64,000 nt of DNA, taken from the NCBI GenBank assembly GCA_965659665.1, contig CBFHWU010000009.1, positions 5,999 to 69,998 of the forward strand, written 5' to 3'. The notes under the pieces were generated by a model that worked only from the letters and a program-made list of their open reading frames with translations, made no database searches and was not told the origin of the DNA. This DNA is from CBFHWU01 sp965659665. Lineage in GTDB: Bacteria; Bacteroidota; Bacteroidia; Flavobacteriales; Flavobacteriaceae. The translations under genes and the position numbers were made by a program. This document shows, in pieces, positions 27,968 through 36,932 of the stretch (the first letter of the stretch is position 1; every line of letters begins with the position of its first letter).

Positions 27968-28098
27968 TGTAAACAAGGGAGAGTTAAAATAAAAAATCAC
28001 TGTTTACAATTGTATTTAATTGCTGTTTACAAACTTAAACTTTGTATTGTTTACATTTGCAAAAAAAAGAAGTACGTCTATGGGTGATTATGTAAACA
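27968..28098. promoter_or_regulatory. Cluster of five TGTTTACA/TGTAAACA sites
   Basis: Exact copies of the 8-mer lie at 27968-27975 (TGTAAACA), 28001-28008, 28024-28031 and 28048-28055 (TGTTTACA), and 28091-28098 (TGTAAACA, inside the peptidase gene). The three central sites are 23 and 24 bases apart, near two helical turns, and the one at 28048 overlaps the promoter element TACATTTG at 28052-28059. The pattern is that of a multi-site operator for the adjacent XRE regulator. Confidence 0.6.
28052..28059 (+). promoter_or_regulatory. -7 promoter element of the M14 peptidase gene
   Basis: TACATTTG matches TAnnTTTG and lies 20 bases before the preferred ATG at 28080. No TTG is found at the ideal distance upstream, so promoter strength may depend on a regulator. 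It overlaps a TGTTTACA site. Confidence 0.45.
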
Positions 28099-29174
28099 AA
28101 TATTTGGATTATCGCGAAAATTCCCTTCAAGGTCGTTACATAACGAATGCTAAAATTGAACCTTACTTATCCAAATACAATTCCAGCATTTGCGGGTATA
28201 GTGTATTACATACCCCCATTTATCAAATAGGCGTCGGTAATGGGCCAATTAAAATCCTGATGTGGTCACAAATGCACGGAAATGAATCAACTACAACAAA
28301 ATCAATTTTTGATATGTTGTCTTATTTAAAAACTAAATCGTCTGTTTTTAAAGATTTAACTATATTGATTGTACCCATCCTCAATCCCGACGGAGCCCAA
28401 CAATACACACGTCACAACGCCCATAATGTGGATTTAAATCGAGATGCTCTTGATTTAAGCCAGCCTGAAAGTAAGGTCTTAAGAAATCTTTTTAATCGTT
28501 TTAAACCTGATTATTGTTTCAATTTACATGATCAAAGAACCATTTTTGGTGTGGATAATCAAACAGCAACTGTTTCTTTTTTAGCCCCAAGTGCTGACCA
28601 CTCTAAATCTTTTCCTGTTCAACGTAAAAAAGCCATCCAACTTATAGAATCTATGAATAATATGCTACAACGCTATATTCCTGGAAGAGTGGGACGTTAT
28701 GATGACTCTTTTAATTTACAGTGTGTAGGCGATTATTTTCAAAAAGAAGCCATACCAACTATTTTATTTGAGTCTGGACATCATCCCAATGACTATCAAC
28801 GAGAAATCACTAGAAAATGGATTTGTTTTTCTTTGATTCATGCGTTAGAGGTCCTCTCCTCTCATTCTTATAGTGAACCGGTGATGAAGTATCAAGATAT
28901 CCCAGAAAATAAAAAAATATTTTATGATATTATTTTAAGAAACGTAGAGTATAAATTTTCGGAAGGTCCCCCAAAAAAAGGAGACGTAGCTATTCATTTT
29001 CATGAAACGCTTATCAACAACCAAATTGAATTTGTACCCAAATTTAAAAATGAGGGAGATTTAAGTCGCTATTTCGGTCATTCCGAATCAGATTTAAACC
29101 ATAATAACCCTATTTTTTTATATGATTTTAACATAAATGCAGAAAATTGTTTAAAACAGATTATTTTAACATAA
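28080..29174 (+). CDS. M14-family zinc carboxypeptidase
   Basis: 364 residues from ATG 28080; a TTG frame starting 60 bases earlier is less likely because it would begin inside the promoter and operator region. Zinc ligands H66 and E69 are in MWSQMHGNEST, followed by VPILNPDGAQQYTRHNAHNVDLNRDA (substrate arginine and asparagine) and the third ligand in FNLHDQRTIF. The catalytic glutamate is probably in ILFESGHHP near 220. No signal peptide, so it acts in the cytoplasm on a peptide or amide substrate. It is read away from the XRE gene. Confidence 0.88.
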   Translation: MGDYVNKYLDYRENSLQGRYITNAKIEPYLSKYNSSICGYSVLHTPIYQIGVGNGPIKILMWSQMHGNESTTTKSIFDMLSYLKTKSSVFKDLTILIVPILNPDGAQQYTRHNAHNVDLNRDALDLSQPESKVLRNLFNRFKPDYCFNLHDQRTIFGVDNQTATVSFLAPSADHSKSFPVQRKKAIQLIESMNNMLQRYIPGRVGRYDDSFNLQCVGDYFQKEAIPTILFESGHHPNDYQREITRKWICFSLIHALEVLSSHSYSEPVMKYQDIPENKKIFYDIILRNVEYKFSEGPPKKGDVAIHFHETLINNQIEFVPKFKNEGDLSRYFGHSESDLNHNNPIFLYDFNINAENCLKQIILT

Positions 29175-29247
29175 AATTCACATTGAAAACATCTAATTGA
29201 TAGTTTATTTTTAATAAATTTTTATTTTCTTTGTAAAAAAAACAATT

Positions 29248-29727
29248 ATGGCCAAAATGAAACTGGATGAAATTGATCATCAAATTTTAGACATTCTTAT
29301 CGATAATATGCGAACTCCATTCACTGACATCGCTAAAAAACTTTTAATTTCAGCAGGTACCGTACATGTGCGCGTAAAAAAAATGGAAGATTCTAATATC
29401 ATAAAGGGTTCATCGCTAACATTAGATTACAATAAATTGGGGTATACTTTTATTGCTTACATAGGAATTTATCTAGAAAAAACCCACCAAACAAAATTTG
29501 TTATTGAACGAATTAATGAAATCCCCTATGTGACTGTTGCTCATATTACTACAGGGAAGTTTAATATTTTTTGTAAAATTCGTGCAAAATCAACTGAACA
29601 CGCTAAAGAAATAATCTTTAAAGTCGATGATATCGATGGAGTTCAACGTACTGAAACTATGATTTCATTGGAAGAAAGTATCAATGATAAAAAACGATTA
29701 ATGCATACCATATTTAACGAGTTATAA
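29248..29727 (+). CDS. Lrp/AsnC-family transcriptional regulator
   Basis: 159 residues. N-terminal winged HTH at about 7-65 (DHQILDILIDNMRTPFTDIA, SAGTVHVRVKKMEDSNII) and C-terminal RAM/AsnC effector domain from about 75 (GYTFIAYIGIYLEKT, VTVAHITTGKFNIFCKI). Lrp-type proteins respond to amino acids and form octamers. The target is unknown; ppc follows 10 bases later. Confidence 0.93.
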   Translation: MAKMKLDEIDHQILDILIDNMRTPFTDIAKKLLISAGTVHVRVKKMEDSNIIKGSSLTLDYNKLGYTFIAYIGIYLEKTHQTKFVIERINEIPYVTVAHITTGKFNIFCKIRAKSTEHAKEIIFKVDDIDGVQRTETMISLEESINDKKRLMHTIFNEL

Positions 29728-29737
29728 ACCCTATCTG

Positions 29738-32305
29738 TTGAGAAATACCAAATTAGAACGCTTCCAAAATACTGTTATTGAAAAATTTAACCTTTACAAC
29801 AGTGTTTTTTCAACCCTCCCTTATTCTGAAATATCTAATACGGCAAATTTGCTTCCTTTTTTTTCCAATTATTGCGAAAAAGGATTCGATGAAAATAAAA
29901 ACCCAACAGAAATCGTAAACGATTTTTTTGAACATTATTTTAAAGACTATTCTACCCAAGAGCGAGTTGATTTACTGTTCCGTTTCATTCAATTTATAGA
30001 ACGTCAAGTAGTTCTTTTTGATGCGATTGAAGATGCTGCTTTTTCTGAAATCAATAACCTAAATGGTCTTGGAACTCTAAGAAATATTAAGGAACAAGCT
30101 GAACAAAAAGGTAAAAATCAAGCCCTCAAACAATATTTAAATCAATTCAAAGTAAGACCTGTTCTTACGGCTCACCCAACCCAATTTTACCCAGGATCTG
30201 TCTTGGCTATCATTACTGATTTGGTCACCTCTATTCAAGATAATGATTTAGGAACCATCAAAATGCTTTTATCGCAGTTGGGAAGAACACCATTTTTCAA
30301 AAAAGAAAAACCAACTCCTTTTGATGAGGCTAAAAGTCTTATTTGGTATTTAGAAAATGTGTTTTATCATTCCATTAGCACCATACATTATTATATACAA
30401 ACGCATATTTTTGATGAAGAGAGATTTGATAATTCTTTGATCAATTTAGGCTTTTGGCCAGGCGGAGATAGAGATGGAAATCCCTTTGTGACTACTCAAA
30501 TTACATTGAATACTGCTCAAAGTTTAAGAAGTAGCATTATTCGAAACTATTATCGTGATATACGCAAATTACGTCGTAGATTAACCTTTAAAAAGGTAGA
30601 GCCTATTGTCATAGATTTAGAACGACGTTTATACCGTAGTATTTTTATTACTACTCAAGAACCTAGGATTTCTTTACCTGAGTTGAAAGAAAAACTGAAT
30701 TTAATTTATCAAACCCTCGAAAATGATTACCACGGCCTCTTTTTAAAAGAAGTTAAAATCATGATTAATAAAGTTGAAATTTTTGGATATCATTTTGCCA
30801 CCCTTGATATACGTCAAGATTCTAGGGTTCATCATCAAGCTTTTCAACAGATTTTAGTGAAGGCGATTGAACAAAATCTTGTCGATAAAGATCATCATTA
30901 TTTTGAGCTGTCAGAACATGAAAAAATAGACTTTTTGACTCAGGTCCATGGAGATATTAGCCCTGGCTCCTTTGAGGATAAAATAGTTAATGGAACTTTA
31001 GGTTCTATTAGAGCTATGAAAACCATTCAAAACACTAACGGCCAACAAGCCTGTCACCGATACATTATTAGTAATAATCAAACCGCTCAAAATATTTTTG
31101 AAGTTTTTGCGATGTTACGTTTAAGCGATTGGGAAAAACCTGATGTTGATATCACTCCTCTTTTTGAAACTGTTTCTGATCTTGAAGTTGCACCTCAAGT
31201 CATGGAAAAAGTGTATTCCAACCCTGTTTATCGTGCTCATTTGGAATCACGAAACAATAAACAAACCATTATGCTCGGTTTTTCGGACGGAACAAAAGAT
31301 GGCGGGTATTTAATGGCGAATTGGAGTATTTTCAAAGCTAAAGAAACGCTAACTGAAGTTTCTAGAAAATACGGGATTGATGTTTTGTTCTTTGATGGCC
31401 GAGGTGGACCTCCTGCACGAGGAGGGGGAAATACTCATCAATTCTATGCTTCTTTAGGCAAAACCATTGAATCCGATGAAATTCAGCTGACCATTCAAGG
31501 TCAAACTATTAGTTCCAATTTTGGTACTATTGATTCCTCCCAATATAATTTAGAACAGCTTCTCAGCTCTGGAATTCACAACAATGTGTTTAATAACATG
31601 GATACCGAACTTTCTAGCGAAGACCGCAGAACAATGCAAACCTTAGCTGATTTTAGTTACTCCTATTACAAAGATTTTAAGGCACACCCTAAATTTTTGC
31701 CTTATTTGGAACATATGAGTACGCTCAAGTATTATGCAAAAACCAATATTGGTAGTCGACCTTCAAAGCGAGGTAAATCAAAAGAATTGGACTTTTCTGC
31801 CCTACGCGCTATTCCATTTGTAGGAAGTTGGAGTCAACTCAAACAAAACGTTCCTGGTTTTTTTGGGGTAGGAATGGCCTTAGAATATTTTGATCAACAA
31901 AATCGTTTTGAAAATGTTCAATCTTTGTATCAAAACTCTGCTTTCTTTCGCACATTAATGTCTAATTCGATGATGAGCCTTACAAAATCTTTTTTTAAGT
32001 TAACGGCTTATATGGAAGAGGACAATGAATACGGAGCGTTTTGGAAATTGATTTTCCAAGAATATGAACGAACAAAATTGTACTTATTAAAACTTTCAGG
32101 TTTTAATGAACTCATGGAAAATGAACCTGCTGGTAAAGCCTCCATCCAAATGCGCGAAAAAATTGTATTGCCATTGATTACCATACAACAATATGCCTTA
32201 AGAGAAATTAAATCAAATCAAGGTGAAATAGATAGTAATACACTTGAAAAAATGGTCACTCGATCTTTGTTTGGTAACATTAACGCGAGCAGAAACTCTG
32301 CTTAA
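29738..32305 (+). CDS. ppc: Phosphoenolpyruvate carboxylase
   Basis: 855 residues from TTG; makes oxaloacetate from PEP and bicarbonate. The catalytic histidine lies in VLTAHPTQF at H146, and the PEP-binding motifs GFWPGGDRDGNPFV near 238, GYHFATLDIRQD near 352, LGFSDGTKDGGYL near 513 and FFDGRGGPPARGGGNTHQF near 548 are all present. It is shorter than the 880-970 residues of most bacteria, as usual in Bacteroidota. The last 4 bases overlap the convergent aroB gene. Confidence 0.93.
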   Translation: MRNTKLERFQNTVIEKFNLYNSVFSTLPYSEISNTANLLPFFSNYCEKGFDENKNPTEIVNDFFEHYFKDYSTQERVDLLFRFIQFIERQVVLFDAIEDAAFSEINNLNGLGTLRNIKEQAEQKGKNQALKQYLNQFKVRPVLTAHPTQFYPGSVLAIITDLVTSIQDNDLGTIKMLLSQLGRTPFFKKEKPTPFDEAKSLIWYLENVFYHSISTIHYYIQTHIFDEERFDNSLINLGFWPGGDRDGNPFVTTQITLNTAQSLRSSIIRNYYRDIRKLRRRLTFKKVEPIVIDLERRLYRSIFITTQEPRISLPELKEKLNLIYQTLENDYHGLFLKEVKIMINKVEIFGYHFATLDIRQDSRVHHQAFQQILVKAIEQNLVDKDHHYFELSEHEKIDFLTQVHGDISPGSFEDKIVNGTLGSIRAMKTIQNTNGQQACHRYIISNNQTAQNIFEVFAMLRLSDWEKPDVDITPLFETVSDLEVAPQVMEKVYSNPVYRAHLESRNNKQTIMLGFSDGTKDGGYLMANWSIFKAKETLTEVSRKYGIDVLFFDGRGGPPARGGGNTHQFYASLGKTIESDEIQLTIQGQTISSNFGTIDSSQYNLEQLLSSGIHNNVFNNMDTELSSEDRRTMQTLADFSYSYYKDFKAHPKFLPYLEHMSTLKYYAKTNIGSRPSKRGKSKELDFSALRAIPFVGSWSQLKQNVPGFFGVGMALEYFDQQNRFENVQSLYQNSAFFRTLMSNSMMSLTKSFFKLTAYMEEDNEYGAFWKLIFQEYERTKLYLLKLSGFNELMENEPAGKASIQMREKIVLPLITIQQYALREIKSNQGEIDSNTLEKMVTRSLFGNINASRNSA

Positions 32306-33372
32306 GACTGATAAAAATCAAAGGATAAATAGATATCAGATTCGGATACAATCTGATCGACCTGTGGGAGCCCGATTTTGCTAAGAAGTACAAAGCGGAT
32401 TTGTCCGTTTTTATTTTTTTTGTCGTGTTGCAATAAGGTAAAGATTGTTTTTTTGTCTTCTTCCGTAAACAGAACTTTCCCATATATGCTGATAAATACA
32501 TGCTTAATTTTTTCGCTTTCTGCCTTACTGAGTCCACAATATTTTTCAGATAAGTAGGCTTCAAGTATCATCCCTATGGCAATAGCTTCTCCATGTAACA
32601 GACGTTTTTTGGAAACCTCTTTTAAAAAATGAGATTCAATGGCATGACCTAAAGTGTGTCCAAAGTTTAAAATTTTTCGAAGGCCTTTTTCATGCGGATC
32701 TTTATTAACCACTGTGGTTTTAAATGCTATTGAAGTTTGAATATGCTTGGTAAGCTCGTTGTCTATTTCGAAATTGTAGTGTTTAAGAATATTAAAATAA
32801 TTAGCATTACCAATAAGTCCATGTTTTAACATTTCGGCATATCCACTTCTAAATTCCAGCTCTGGTAATGTATTCAAAAAATCAGTATCGACTACAACCA
32901 AGTTGGGTTCCTGAATAATTCCTATTTGATTTTTAAGCACTCCTAGGTCAACTCCTGTTTTTCCGCCAACTGAGGCATCAACCATGGATAACAAGGTGGT
33001 AGGAATATTCACAAAATCGATCCCTCTTTTGTATGTACAAGCTACAAAGCCTCCCAAATCGGTTACTACTCCTCCTCCTAAATTAATAAGTAATACATGT
33101 CGATCTGCTCCCAAATCAGAAAGATCTTTCCAAAGCTTTAAGCATGTGTAAAGATGTTTGTTTTCTTCTCCATTTTGCATGTCAATACAAATATAATTAG
33201 ATGAAAATTTTGCATTAAAAACAGGTAAGCATAATTCTTTGGTAGTATCATCTACTAAAACAAAAACAGTTGAATATTTGTTGTTTTTTACCATCGCATT
33301 TAGTTCCATCCAAGAGGTTTTACCAAAGTATATACGGCTCATTTCTGTTACATTAGATTTTTTCGATGACAT
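32302..33372 (-). CDS. aroB: 3-dehydroquinate synthase
   Basis: 356 residues; converts DAHP to 3-dehydroquinate in the shikimate pathway, using NAD and a divalent metal. Segments GEENKHLYTCLKLWKDL near 67, NLGGGVVTDLGGFVACTYKRG near 98, IPTTLLSMVDASVGGKTGVDLG near 122 and the metal-ligand stretch ILNFGHTLGHAIESH near 236 are intact. An internal ATG 11 codons in is an alternative start. Confidence 0.95.
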   Translation of the reverse strand: MSSKKSNVTEMSRIYFGKTSWMELNAMVKNNKYSTVFVLVDDTTKELCLPVFNAKFSSNYICIDMQNGEENKHLYTCLKLWKDLSDLGADRHVLLINLGGGVVTDLGGFVACTYKRGIDFVNIPTTLLSMVDASVGGKTGVDLGVLKNQIGIIQEPNLVVVDTDFLNTLPELEFRSGYAEMLKHGLIGNANYFNILKHYNFEIDNELTKHIQTSIAFKTTVVNKDPHEKGLRKILNFGHTLGHAIESHFLKEVSKKRLLHGEAIAIGMILEAYLSEKYCGLSKAESEKIKHVFISIYGKVLFTEEDKKTIFTLLQHDKKNKNGQIRFVLLSKIGLPQVDQIVSESDIYLSFDFYQS

Positions 33373-33430
33373 GGTTGCAAATGTAGCTCAAAAGTTTTTA
33401 TTTTGTTTTGTTATAAAACAAACAAAAAGA

Positions 33431-34612
33431 TTGAAAAAAAAATATTTTTATACCAACTCAAAACTATCTTTTCCCCACAAAACAGACAGAGAAATGGTGG
33501 AAGCTTATTGGCTATTTTACTTTATTTCTAAAACTTTTTGGGTTAAATTTGGATTGGGTTTTTTAAAAATATTACAATTTTTTCATTTACCGATCCGCTT
33601 TCTTGTGCAGCCTACTGTTTATAAACAATTTTGTGCTGGAGAAACACTTGTCAAATCACAAGAAGTCGCCAAAAGATTGATTCAACACCGCGTTTTTTCT
33701 TTATTAGCTTATTCTGTGGAAGGGGAGGCTGATGAAAAATCATATGATCACAATACCTACGAATTACTTCTTCAGATCGACCATTCTGCTAAAGATGATC
33801 ATTTTCCTTATGTTGTTTTTAAACCCACCGCTTTTGGTTCTTTGTCTCTTTTCGAGCGTGTAAGTTTACAACAACAACTTGATGATTCACAACAACAAGC
33901 TTGGCAAAGAATTATTCAACGTTTTGATCGATGTTGTCAAAAATCTTATCATGCTCAAATATCTATTTTAATCGATGCTGAAGAAAGTTGGATTCAACCC
34001 GCTATTGATCTTATTGTCGAAGAAATGGTTATGAAATACAACGAAAAAACAGCTGTTGTATTTACCACCGTTCAATGTTATTTACATAACCGTTTACAAA
34101 CGTTAAGGCCTTTCTTAGCGCAAGTTAAAAATAAAGGCTATTATGTTGGAATTAAATTGGTGAGGGGAGCATATATGGAAAAAGAAGCCGAATATGCTTT
34201 GAAGCATCATATTGATAATCCTGTATGTTCCTCCAAAGAACAAACAGACCAACAATTTAACGAAGCCATTTTGTATTGTTTAGAGAATATTGATCATATT
34301 CACATGTTTCTTGGGACCCATAATGAGTTCAGTTCAAAATATGCAACAGAGCAGATGGACCGCCTTCAAATCTTAAAAAATGATACACGCATATGGTTTA
34401 GCCAACTTTATGGAATGAGTGATAATATATCTTTCAACCTTGCCAATATGGGCTATAATGTGATAAAATATATTCCTTATGGCCCTGTAAATGAAGTGTT
34501 ACCTTATCTGATAAGAAGGGCAAATGAAAACTCAGCCATCACGAGTCAAACTCAAAGAGAAGTCCAAATGCTTCGACACGAAATTAACAGACGTAAAAAA
34601 ACTAAGGCTTAA
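33431..34612 (+). CDS. Proline dehydrogenase
   Basis: 393 residues from the TTG at 33431 (MKKKYFYTNSKLSF), the length usual in Flavobacteriia; the frame stays open further upstream but that part lies inside aroB. The FAD-binding beta-alpha barrel is recognisable from VFKPTAFGSLSLFE near 133, then QISILIDAEESWIQPAID, YVGIKLVRGAYMEKEA and, near the end, GTHNEFSS, FSQLYGMSDNISFNLA, NVIKYIPYGPVNEVLPYLIRRA. It oxidises proline to pyrroline-5-carboxylate. The final 11 bases overlap the next gene on the opposite strand. Confidence 0.9.
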   Translation: MKKKYFYTNSKLSFPHKTDREMVEAYWLFYFISKTFWVKFGLGFLKILQFFHLPIRFLVQPTVYKQFCAGETLVKSQEVAKRLIQHRVFSLLAYSVEGEADEKSYDHNTYELLLQIDHSAKDDHFPYVVFKPTAFGSLSLFERVSLQQQLDDSQQQAWQRIIQRFDRCCQKSYHAQISILIDAEESWIQPAIDLIVEEMVMKYNEKTAVVFTTVQCYLHNRLQTLRPFLAQVKNKGYYVGIKLVRGAYMEKEAEYALKHHIDNPVCSSKEQTDQQFNEAILYCLENIDHIHMFLGTHNEFSSKYATEQMDRLQILKNDTRIWFSQLYGMSDNISFNLANMGYNVIKYIPYGPVNEVLPYLIRRANENSAITSQTQREVQMLRHEINRRKKTKA

Positions 34613-34940
34613 AGGAGTAATTTTTAAAGTAAGCTACACTATCACAGTTAACAACATCAAAAATTATATCTTTTTTAGTTAATCTGTAATTGTTGCAGCT
34701 ATCTTTACCAATACGACTTTTTGAAAAATCTACATTTGCTTTGTACAAAAGAGTTGAGTCTTGCAATTCTGAGGGGAAATCATCCGAAAAATACCACTGT
34801 TTTTTTTCAATATTACTCAAAACTCTCGCTTTCGGACTGTAAGTACAACGTGTTTTTTTTCCACTTAAAAAAAACATTAAAAAAATTAACCCCACCAAAA
34901 AACCTGAAAAATAATACCCTAATCGTTTAATTAAACTCAT
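34602..34940 (-). CDS. DUF4258-like membrane-anchored protein
   Basis: 112 residues with one N-terminal transmembrane segment (FSGFLVGLIFLMFFLSGKK) and a small soluble domain with SPKARVLSNI and CNNYRL motifs. The pattern MxxxKRLGYYxxGF-FFLSGKK...FSD matches short flavobacterial proteins I recall as DUF4258-related. No function is evident. It overlaps the upstream tsaE by 4 bases. Confidence 0.75.
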   Translation of the reverse strand: MSLIKRLGYYFSGFLVGLIFLMFFLSGKKTRCTYSPKARVLSNIEKKQWYFSDDFPSELQDSTLLYKANVDFSKSRIGKDSCNNYRLTKKDIIFDVVNCDSVAYFKNYSFKP

Positions 34941-35335
34941 ATAAAATTTAATTTTCTTGTATAAAGACCTAGGTGTTCTAATTCAATTATGTGATGTGAT
35001 GGTAGAAGTTGTGAAATTATTTCTGGCCACTCAACAAAACAATAAGCATCTGAATTGAAGTATTCAAAAACACCTATTTCAAATGCTTCATTAACAGATT
35101 TTAATCGATACAAATCCATATGAACCATTTTTTTGTCTGAAAGATACTCACTAATAAAGCCAAATGTGGGACTATTCAAGTTTTGATCAATCCCAAAATA
35201 CGGAGAAATAGCTTTAATTAAACTTGTTTTTCCGACTCCGAGGTCCCCTTTAACGACTACACACGAATGATCTAAACGTTCATATATCTTTTGGGCAACC
35301 TTATCAATATCCTTAAGCTCATACCTAATTTTCAT
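34937..35335 (-). CDS. tsaE: tRNA threonylcarbamoyladenosine biosynthesis ATPase
   Basis: 132 residues, standard for TsaE. P-loop GDLGVGKTS at 30-38, then SPTFGFISEY (the essential SPT motif), Walker B-like MVHMDLYRL and CFVEWPEII. With TsaB, TsaC and TsaD it makes t6A37 of ANN-reading tRNAs. It is 14 bases downstream of porX on the same strand. Confidence 0.94.
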   Translation of the reverse strand: MKIRYELKDIDKVAQKIYERLDHSCVVVKGDLGVGKTSLIKAISPYFGIDQNLNSPTFGFISEYLSDKKMVHMDLYRLKSVNEAFEIGVFEYFNSDAYCFVEWPEIISQLLPSHHIIELEHLGLYTRKLNFI

Positions 35336-35349
35336 TTGACAAAAATAGC

Positions 35350-36897
35350 CTACTTTGGCGAAAGCACTACAAAAGGAATTAACATTTCTTCTAAAGATAC
35401 TCCACCGTGCTGATAGGAGTTTCTGAAATGTTTAACAAACCGATTATAGTTTGAGGGGTAGATGAGGTAATTGCTTTCTTTTGCAAAAATAAATGAACTG
35501 CTCATGTTTATTGAAGGTAATCCAATAGAGCCTGGTTCGTCCTCCCTAAATATAGATTTACTTTCACAACGTAAGCGTCTTCCTGTTTTGTAACGAATGT
35601 TGGTACTTGTTTCTCGATCTCCAATTACTTTTATTGGGTTTTTTACATTGATTGTTCCATGGTCGGTAGTTATAATTAATTGAAAACCAGATTGTTGTGC
35701 CTGTTTGATAATCGAAAGCAAGGAGGAGTTTTGAAACCAGCTGAGTGTTAGTGATCGATAGGCTTTTTCGGATGAGGCGAGCTCTTTCATCATGTCCATT
35801 TCAGTTTTGGCATGGGAGATCATATCTACAAAATTATAAACCACCACCGTTAGAGGGGATTGAGTTTTATTTTTTAAAGCATGAGCGAGAACGTTTCCGT
35901 CTGCTGGGTCATTTACCTTAAAATATTCAGCGTTAAAGTTGAGGGATAGTCGCTTTAATTGAAGAGCTAAAAATTCTTTTTCATAAAGGTTTTTACCTCC
36001 CTCATCTGTATCGTTGAGCCATAATTTAGGGGCTTTTTTAGCCATTTCGCTGGGAAGCATTCCCGAAAAAAAAGAATTTCGAGCATACTGAGTAGCCGTA
36101 GGTAAAATACTACAATATACTTGTTCATTTACAATATTGTAAAAATTACTTACGCTTGGTGCCATCACTTTCCATTGATCATATCGTAAATTATCAACCA
36201 TCAATAACAGCGTGGGGGTTTGCTTATTAATCAAAGGGGCTACCCTACGTTCAAAAACTTGATGTGACATATCCAATGAACATTCATCTTGGATCCATTT
36301 TTTATAATGCTTTGCGACATATTTGCTAAACTGAGCATTAGCTTCTGTTTTTTGAAACTGAAATATTTCATTTAAATCATTATTTCCAAGTTGATCCAAT
36401 TCCAATTCCCAATATATAAGCTTTTGATAAATGGAGGACCATGCTTTAAGGGAGTTTACCTCTAAAATTTCCATATTTAATTTTTGAAAATCCCGTTGGT
36501 AATCCGTTGAAGTTTTTTCAGAAACTAGACGATTGTGATCTAAAATTTTTTTTAGGGACAATAATATTTGATTTGGATTGACAGGCTTAATAAGATAATC
36601 TGAAATTTTTGAACCGATGGCTTCTTCCATAATGTTTTCCTCTTCACTTTTGGTAATCATAACCACTTCTAAATTAGGATGATTACGCTTGAGTTGTTCG
36701 AGAACCTCTAAGCCACTTATTCCAGGCATATTTTCATCTAAAAAAACCACATCTGTTTTATTATTTTTTGTCCATTCTAATGCATCATAACCATTTTGAC
36801 AAGTATTAACCTGATAACCTTTTTCTTCTAAAAAAATAATATGGGGTTGAAGTAAATTGACTTCATCATCAACCCAAAGAACTTGAATTTTGTTCAT
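35350..36897 (-). CDS. porX: PorX-type response regulator with PglZ phosphatase-like domain
   Basis: 515 residues from ATG 36897. Receiver domain at 1-125: acidic pair D10-D11, phosphoacceptor D54 in VVFLDENMPG, T in VMITKSEEE and conserved lysine in YLIKPVN. The rest is a PglZ/alkaline-phosphatase superfamily domain starting LLLMVDNLRYDQWK near 254, with TDHGTINVK near 437. In Porphyromonas and Flavobacterium PorX with histidine kinase PorY controls type IX secretion through SigP and acts as a nucleotide phosphodiesterase. Its presence implies a type IX system in this organism. Confidence 0.93.
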   Translation of the reverse strand: MNKIQVLWVDDEVNLLQPHIIFLEEKGYQVNTCQNGYDALEWTKNNKTDVVFLDENMPGISGLEVLEQLKRNHPNLEVVMITKSEEENIMEEAIGSKISDYLIKPVNPNQILLSLKKILDHNRLVSEKTSTDYQRDFQKLNMEILEVNSLKAWSSIYQKLIYWELELDQLGNNDLNEIFQFQKTEANAQFSKYVAKHYKKWIQDECSLDMSHQVFERRVAPLINKQTPTLLLMVDNLRYDQWKVMAPSVSNFYNIVNEQVYCSILPTATQYARNSFFSGMLPSEMAKKAPKLWLNDTDEGGKNLYEKEFLALQLKRLSLNFNAEYFKVNDPADGNVLAHALKNKTQSPLTVVVYNFVDMISHAKTEMDMMKELASSEKAYRSLTLSWFQNSSLLSIIKQAQQSGFQLIITTDHGTINVKNPIKVIGDRETSTNIRYKTGRRLRCESKSIFREDEPGSIGLPSINMSSSFIFAKESNYLIYPSNYNRFVKHFRNSYQHGGVSLEEMLIPFVVLSPK

Positions 36898-36902
36898 ATG
36901 TG

Positions 36903-36910
36903 TATCTTTG
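36903..36910 (+). promoter_or_regulatory. -7 promoter element before the HD hydrolase gene
   Basis: TATCTTTG is an exact TAnnTTTG match 17 bases before the first possible TTG start, and a TTG occurs 17 bases upstream at 36883. It would start the HD-lpx-efp-sucD run and overlaps the beginning of porX on the other strand. Confidence 0.45.
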
Positions 36911-36932
36911 TAATTAATTAGGAACTTTGCAT

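Noticed and set aside
33239..33430. Longer proline dehydrogenase frame
   Set aside because: It overlaps the first 134 bases of aroB on the other strand; the TTG at 33431 gives the usual protein length.
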